Below are positions 13,037-16,415 of a stretch of DNA of 16,415 bases, one piece after another; the first letter of the stretch is position 1; each line of letters starts with the position of its first letter. The stretch lies in assembly GCA_038214085.1 (NCBI GenBank), contig JBBQSF010000063.1:1-16415 (forward strand). Direction: 5' to 3'. Position numbers and translations under genes: made by a program. Under the pieces are notes generated by a model. The model ran no database searches. It was not told the origin of the DNA and was given only the letters and a program-made list of their open reading frames with translations. Origin of the DNA: JBBQSF01 sp038214085 (GTDB lineage Bacteria; Bacteroidota; Bacteroidia; Bacteroidales; CG2-30-32-10).

Positions 13037-14914
13037 TTATTTCTTAATAGCCCCTTTATTTTTAATCAGTCCTTTATAATTTAGTGAAGGAGATTGAATT
13101 TTTTTGCCCAGATTCAATACTGGCCAAAGTTGATCAATCTTAACTATTACGTCATCACTCATAGCCAACACATTTGGCCATTCTCGCTGAAAATTGTCAT
13201 TTTCGGAAGTTTTGAAGGTTCCGTCAATTATTAATTTAGCGCAAGCATTTACAGTAGCATCTATAGCATAAATATCGCGTAAAGCATCAATATTGTTCGC
13301 CACAAACCAAACCACATCGCTATAATTATCAATCAGTAATCCGGGTTCAGTAAATACAATAAATTTCACATTGCTTAATTCTTCATGCGAAGCAATATTT
13401 TTATATAATTTGTCAAAGACATCATTGCTGTTTTTTTCAATTGTAATAATTGCAAGCGAAATTCCTGCATTTAATAAATCACAATTAATTTCAACAATTT
13501 CGGAAAAAGATTTTTTTAATTTCTCAATATTTGAAAAATGTTTTATTACAGGAATATCAGATTTTTTTTGTGTCAAATCAAATCCAATTTTACCGCCGTA
13601 AGCAAAATCCGTTGATGAATGATCCAGTACATCCAAAGGTCCTTTACTGAATAAAACGTCATTTTTAATATTTAGGTTTTCGCTAAAAAGTCTGGCCAAC
13701 TCCATATAATTGGTGATGTTTGTTGATTTATCTGCAACAATTAAAATTTTATTAAACATCATTTGTCCTGCGCCCCACAAGGCATTCATAACGCGTTGCG
13801 CATGTCCGGGAAACTCATTTGCAATTTTCACAATTACAATATTATGAAAAACGCCTTCGAAAGGCATGTGCATATCCATAATTTCGGGGAGCATAGAAAG
13901 CTTAATTGGAGTAATAAACAAACGTTCCGTAGCCTTACCCAACCAGCAATCTTCCTGAGGTGGAATTCCGACAACTGTTGCAGGGTAAACAGCGTTTTTA
14001 CGATGCGTGATGCAAGTGATATGAAAAGCGGGATACTTGTCGGCTAAGGAATAAAAACCTGTATGATCTCCGAAAGGTCCTTCCATAACTAAATCTTCTG
14101 AGGGATCAACGAATCCTTCAATAACAAAATCAGCATCAGCGGGTACTTCAATATCATTGGTCAGGCACTTTACCAAACGCACTTTTTGCTGCTGCAAAAA
14201 ACCTGCAAGTATATATTCGTCAATGTTATCAGGCAGTGGAGCCGTAGCGGCATAAGTATAAACCGGATTTCCACCCAGCACAACAGAAACCGGCATTTTT
14301 TTGCCCATTTCTGCATATTTTCTAAAATGTCGTGCAGACCCTTTGTGCAAATGCCAATGCATTCCAGTTAATTGCGAACCAAAGACCTGCATACGGTACA
14401 TACCAATGTTTCTTACTCCGGTTTCGGGGTCAACAGTGTGCACCAGCGGAAGAGTAATGAAATTTCCACCATCGTAAGGCCAGCATTTTAAAACCGGTAG
14501 CTTTGTGATATCGGGAGTTTCCATTACCACTTCCTGACAAGGAGCTTTGCCTTTAAATTTTGCCGGCATCCAATCGGAAATTTTTTTCAGGAAAGGAAGC
14601 ACTGCTAATTTTTTCGAAAAACTGTGTCTTGGTTTTACAACTTCCTTGAATAAGGTTTCAATCCGAAGCCCCATTTCATCAAGATTTTCGACACCCAACG
14701 CAAGACACATTCTTTTTTCTGAGCCAAAAGCATTGATTAGAACCGGAAAGGAAGTACCATTATTTTCGAACAAAAGTGCAGGTCCGTTTGATTTAACTAC
14801 ACGATCGTAAACTTCAGCGATTTCCAAATCAGTTGAAATAAATTCGCTGATTCGAACCAATTCACCTTCTGATTCGAGTTTAGCAATAAAATCATTCATG
14901 TTTTTAAATGACAT
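13037..14914 (-). CDS. UbiD-family prenyl-FMN-dependent decarboxylase (possible menaquinone-pathway decarboxylase)
   Basis: This is a 625-aa reversible (de)carboxylase of the UbiD family, which uses prenylated FMN made by UbiX. It keeps the expected landmarks: the N-terminal MSFKNMNDFIAKLESEGELVRI; the cofactor-binding region VRNIGMYRMQVFG (167-179) with Asn169 and Arg174; HWHLHKGSARHF (186-197); and the EGPFGDHTG segment (278-286), whose Glu278 and Asp283 correspond to the catalytic Arg-Glu-Glu/Asp network. It is longer than E. coli UbiD (about 500 aa); the extra C-terminal part, about 460-625, may be a family-specific domain. Bacteroidota make menaquinone, and similar long UbiD proteins are often annotated as menaquinone biosynthesis decarboxylase, but the substrate cannot be proved here, and no ubiX or men/mqn gene is in the window. 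The start matches the family N-terminus and lies just below a promoter box. Confidence 0.85.
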   Translation of the reverse strand: MSFKNMNDFIAKLESEGELVRISEFISTDLEIAEVYDRVVKSNGPALLFENNGTSFPVLINAFGSEKRMCLALGVENLDEMGLRIETLFKEVVKPRHSFSKKLAVLPFLKKISDWMPAKFKGKAPCQEVVMETPDITKLPVLKCWPYDGGNFITLPLVHTVDPETGVRNIGMYRMQVFGSQLTGMHWHLHKGSARHFRKYAEMGKKMPVSVVLGGNPVYTYAATAPLPDNIDEYILAGFLQQQKVRLVKCLTNDIEVPADADFVIEGFVDPSEDLVMEGPFGDHTGFYSLADKYPAFHITCITHRKNAVYPATVVGIPPQEDCWLGKATERLFITPIKLSMLPEIMDMHMPFEGVFHNIVIVKIANEFPGHAQRVMNALWGAGQMMFNKILIVADKSTNITNYMELARLFSENLNIKNDVLFSKGPLDVLDHSSTDFAYGGKIGFDLTQKKSDIPVIKHFSNIEKLKKSFSEIVEINCDLLNAGISLAIITIEKNSNDVFDKLYKNIASHEELSNVKFIVFTEPGLLIDNYSDVVWFVANNIDALRDIYAIDATVNACAKLIIDGTFKTSENDNFQREWPNVLAMSDDVIVKIDQLWPVLNLGKKIQSPSLNYKGLIKNKGAIKK

Positions 14915-14967
14915 AACAACACTTTCAAAATTAAAAGTAAAATTACTGATAATGTTTAAGTGTTGTT
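14915..14967 (-). promoter_or_regulatory. promoter of the UbiD-family gene within a 10-bp inverted repeat
   Basis: A -7 box TAATTTTG (14926-14933, minus strand) matches TAnnTTTG and leaves only about 11 nt to the start codon at 14914. It is bracketed by a perfect inverted repeat, AACAACACTT (14915-14924) and AAGTGTTGTT (14958-14967). The arms abut the start codon and cover about the -33 to -43 zone, a layout that fits an operator or a hairpin. No -33 TTTG is seen, which would agree with regulated expression. Confidence 0.4.
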
Positions 14968-15035
14968 GAAAAATAATGTCTTAGATACAGTTATAAAGGG
15001 AACTTAACTTCTGAAATCAAGCAGGAAATAGATTG

Positions 15036-15485
15036 TCACAAAGGAATAACCAGCATAGGGATATTCGATTTTTCAATCAGAGAAACTGAAGGATCCTTTA
15101 TAATTGCATTGTACAAAAAACTGTGTTTATGCGAACCCATAATAATCAGGTCGATTTTCAATAATTCCGCTTCTTGTAAAATAGCCTTACTGGTTGGACC
15201 TTGAATTAACAATCCTTCAGCCTTAATGCCCTTTTCAATAAGCATGTCGACATATTTTTGAACTGCTTTGTGTTCTTCCTGCATTTGCTTTTCTTTAGAA
15301 TCTCTCATATTCAAATATTGAACTGCAAACTGAAAAGTGTCGGGAGAAGGAATATAATTATCTTCAATTTCCTCAATATGAATAAGCCATACTTTGGCTT
15401 CAAATCGTGTTGCTAATTCAATAGCATTCTGAAGGAGGTTGATTGTTTTTTCTTCAAAATCAAGAGCAACCATAATATTTTTCAT
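15036..15485 (-). CDS. universal stress protein (UspA family)
   Basis: This is a small cytoplasmic Usp-domain protein of 149 aa with the usual Rossmann-like layout: MKNIMVALDFEEKTINLLQNAIELA (1-25), the strand KVWLIHIEE (31-39), a helical middle (57-85), then IDLIIMGSHKHSF (111-123) and the closing strand NIPMLVIPL. ATP-binding members carry G-x2-G-x9-G-S/T after the fourth strand. Here only the first glycine (Gly117) is kept; the next two positions fall on Lys120 and near Lys130/Asp131, so nucleotide binding of the classic kind is unlikely. The protein therefore resembles the non-ATP-binding UspA class. Such proteins often respond to starvation or low oxygen, but the target is unknown. The gene is single and has its own promoter (15525-15555), with 121 nt separating it from the downstream UbiD-family gene. 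Confidence 0.87.
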   Translation of the reverse strand: MKNIMVALDFEEKTINLLQNAIELATRFEAKVWLIHIEEIEDNYIPSPDTFQFAVQYLNMRDSKEKQMQEEHKAVQKYVDMLIEKGIKAEGLLIQGPTSKAILQEAELLKIDLIIMGSHKHSFLYNAIIKDPSVSLIEKSNIPMLVIPL

Positions 15486-15524
15486 AACTTAGAGTATTAA
15501 ATTATTTTAGAATTATTGCTTTCA

Positions 15525-15555
15525 CAAATATAATAAATTTATCCTCCTTTAACAA
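15525..15555 (-). promoter_or_regulatory. promoter of the universal stress protein gene
   Basis: On the minus strand TTG (15553-15555), a 20-nt spacer and TATATTTG (15525-15532) match the Bacteroidota promoter pattern. Transcription would start near 15518, giving a leader of about 30 nt to the ATG at 15485. Confidence 0.5.
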
Positions 15556-15632
15556 GTCTAAACCACAATATTTTATATTTTATCTATATATTCATATTAT
15601 ATAGCGGAATAAATGATGAATTAAATCACTGT

Positions 15633-15868
15633 TGTCCGATAAAAAAAATGCAAATGCTTGAAATATAAAGTTAAATAAGGTATATATGAGTTTTATAAAA
15701 ACAAAGGATTGGGTTTAATAGTTTTGATGAATTGATTTTTATCAATTCATTTTGCCTCAATCCTGAAAGATGTAAATTGCTAAAAATCAATTCATCCTTT
15801 AGGAATGAGGCAAAGGAAGAAAACAATAAATTTACATACTTTTAGCTTAAATGTTTTTTTATCGGACA
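15633..15868. mobile_element. MITE-like non-autonomous element, 236 bp, with 15-bp terminal inverted repeats
   Basis: The ends are perfect inverted repeats: TGTCCGATAAAAAAA (15633-15647) and TTTTTTTATCGGACA (15854-15868). The inside has no coding frame of note but is full of secondary structure. GATGAATTGATTTTTA (15726-15741) is repeated inverted at 15781-15796, and its first part also forms a tight 10-bp hairpin with 15741-15750 around a TTTT loop. TTTGCCTCAATCCT (15751-15764) has an inverted copy with one change at 15801-15814. ATGTAAATT (15770-15778) pairs with 15829-15837. Short length, terminal repeats and no transposase are the marks of a MITE mobilised by a transposase elsewhere. No target-site duplication is obvious at the edges, so the boundaries or the mobile nature are not certain. 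Confidence 0.5.
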
Positions 15869-15944
15869 TTGATAATTTTAAATATCGAAAAAGGAATAAT
15901 AATTTAAGATTTTGAACGGCTTTCAACTTTAGAAAAAATCAAAT

Positions 15945-16415
15945 ATGAAAAAAATTTACATAGCTTTATTCTGTTTATTTTCACTAAGTGTTTCAGCAAA
16001 TGTGTTCACCGTAATTAATACCAACGATAGTGGAAGCGGCACTTTACGTGAGGCAATCACTTATGCAAATGCTTATCCCGGAAGCCATACCATTAATTTT
16101 AATATTCCATTAACGGATTCACATTACAATGCGGCAAAGGGCGTTTGGACCATTACTCCGCTGTCAACTATGCCTTACATCACAAAAAGCAACATCCTTA
16201 TTGATGGAACAAGCCAGACGGTAAACCATGGAAATACCAATGTTAACGGACCAGAAATAATTCTTGATGGCGCAAAAACCATTGATTTTGGATTTCATAT
16301 TTTCAATGCTTCAAATATCATCATTAAAGGATTTGTGATTTGCAATTTTCTATATGGAGTGCAAATTTCGGGGACTTCAGCAACTGCAAACAAAATAGCA
16401 GGAAATTATATCGGT
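15945..16415 (+). CDS. secreted right-handed parallel beta-helix protein, partial (5' end only)
   Basis: The first 157 codons of a gene that runs off the window are present. The product starts with a signal peptide (MKKIYIALFCLFSLSVSA) followed directly by VFTVINTNDSGSGTLREAI, the N-terminal 'NTNDSGSGTLR.AI' cap (CSLREA-like) that precedes beta-helix repeats in many large Bacteroidota surface proteins. Later text such as ILIDGTSQT, GPEIILDGAKTI, FHIFNASNIIIKGFVICNF and NKIAGNYIG shows short strands with N/G-rich turns every 20 to 25 residues, as in pectate-lyase-like or polymorphic-outer-membrane-type helices. A long protein with a T9SS sorting domain is expected from the family, but the end is not visible. 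Function could be adhesion or polysaccharide binding. The ATG start is placed by the signal peptide. Confidence 0.85.
   Translation, partial: MKKIYIALFCLFSLSVSANVFTVINTNDSGSGTLREAITYANAYPGSHTINFNIPLTDSHYNAAKGVWTITPLSTMPYITKSNILIDGTSQTVNHGNTNVNGPEIILDGAKTIDFGFHIFNASNIIIKGFVICNFLYGVQISGTSATANKIAGNYIG

Larger units (their letters stand above)
15486..15944. other. 459-nt intergenic region
   Basis: This is the longest gene-free stretch in the window. It contains the universal stress protein promoter (15525-15555), about 75 nt of plain A/T-rich sequence, the MITE-like element (15633-15868) and a 76-nt leader before the beta-helix gene. I see no RNA gene in it and no clean TAnnTTTG box for the gene at 15945; the nearest candidates have two or more mismatches. 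Confidence 0.6.

Noticed and set aside
13037..14914. Firm assignment to the futalosine menaquinone pathway (MqnL-type) or to UbiD of ubiquinone synthesis
   Set aside because: The catalytic network shows a UbiD-family decarboxylase, but the substrate cannot be told from these residues and no pathway neighbours are present.
15601..15660. Target-site duplication around the MITE-like element
   Set aside because: The flanks (ending ...CACTGT on the left, starting TTGATAAT on the right) share no direct repeat of useful length, so no duplication is claimed.
1..16415. CRISPR arrays, tRNA or rRNA genes, prophage or defence genes
   Set aside because: I saw no regularly spaced direct repeats, no cloverleaf or conserved rRNA segments, and no integrase, nuclease or helicase-type genes on either strand.

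Overview
The window is low-GC DNA from a member of the Bacteroidota. Four things point there. Three predicted secreted enzymes end in a type IX secretion (T9SS) sorting domain with the 'FPNP...G.Y.l.v' pattern. Clear -7 boxes of the Bacteroidota type (TAnnTTTG) lie just upstream of many genes. Shine-Dalgarno sequences are mostly absent. Families typical of the phylum are present (DUF3127, TPR-coupled histidine kinases, YwqK-type MORN lipoproteins). Genus and species cannot be read from the sequence.

Layout: (a) 1-272 is intergenic, with a REP/BIME-like cluster of permuted inverted repeats and a probable terminator for the first gene. (b) 273-1703 (-) is a secreted alpha/beta-hydrolase esterase with a T9SS tail, divergent from (c) rlmB (23S rRNA 2'-O-methyltransferase, TTG start) and a GT-C type membrane glycosyltransferase with an extra C-terminal beta-sandwich module. 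(d) 4679-8397 (+) holds a secreted M28 metallopeptidase, an exported protein of unknown function and a secreted CocE/X-Pro dipeptidyl-peptidase-type hydrolase. Both enzymes carry T9SS tails, so this looks like a small extracellular peptide or ester degradation cluster. (e) 8500-11199 (+) holds a TPR sensor histidine kinase with no response regulator beside it, then a MORN-repeat lipoprotein. (f) 11370-12997 (+) is a tight four-gene operon: an Fe-S DUF2148 protein, the fluoride channel crcB, a DUF190 PII-like protein, and a DUF3127 protein whose C-terminus mimics the SSB interaction tail. It ends at a bidirectional terminator shared with (g), a convergent UbiD-family prenyl-FMN decarboxylase and, upstream of it, a universal stress protein, both on the minus strand. 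(h) 15486-15944 is non-coding and contains a 236-bp MITE-like element with perfect 15-bp terminal inverted repeats and a hairpin-rich interior. (i) From 15945 a secreted parallel beta-helix protein begins and runs off the window.

Most of the content is ordinary Bacteroidota chromosome. I found no convincing new multi-gene system. The points most worth a second look are the MITE-like element, the REP-like cluster with pseudoknot-order arms, the SSB-like tail on the DUF3127 protein, an inverted repeat bracketing the ubiD-family promoter, and three places where a TAnnTTTG promoter box overlaps a spurious TTG start and so decides the true start codon.
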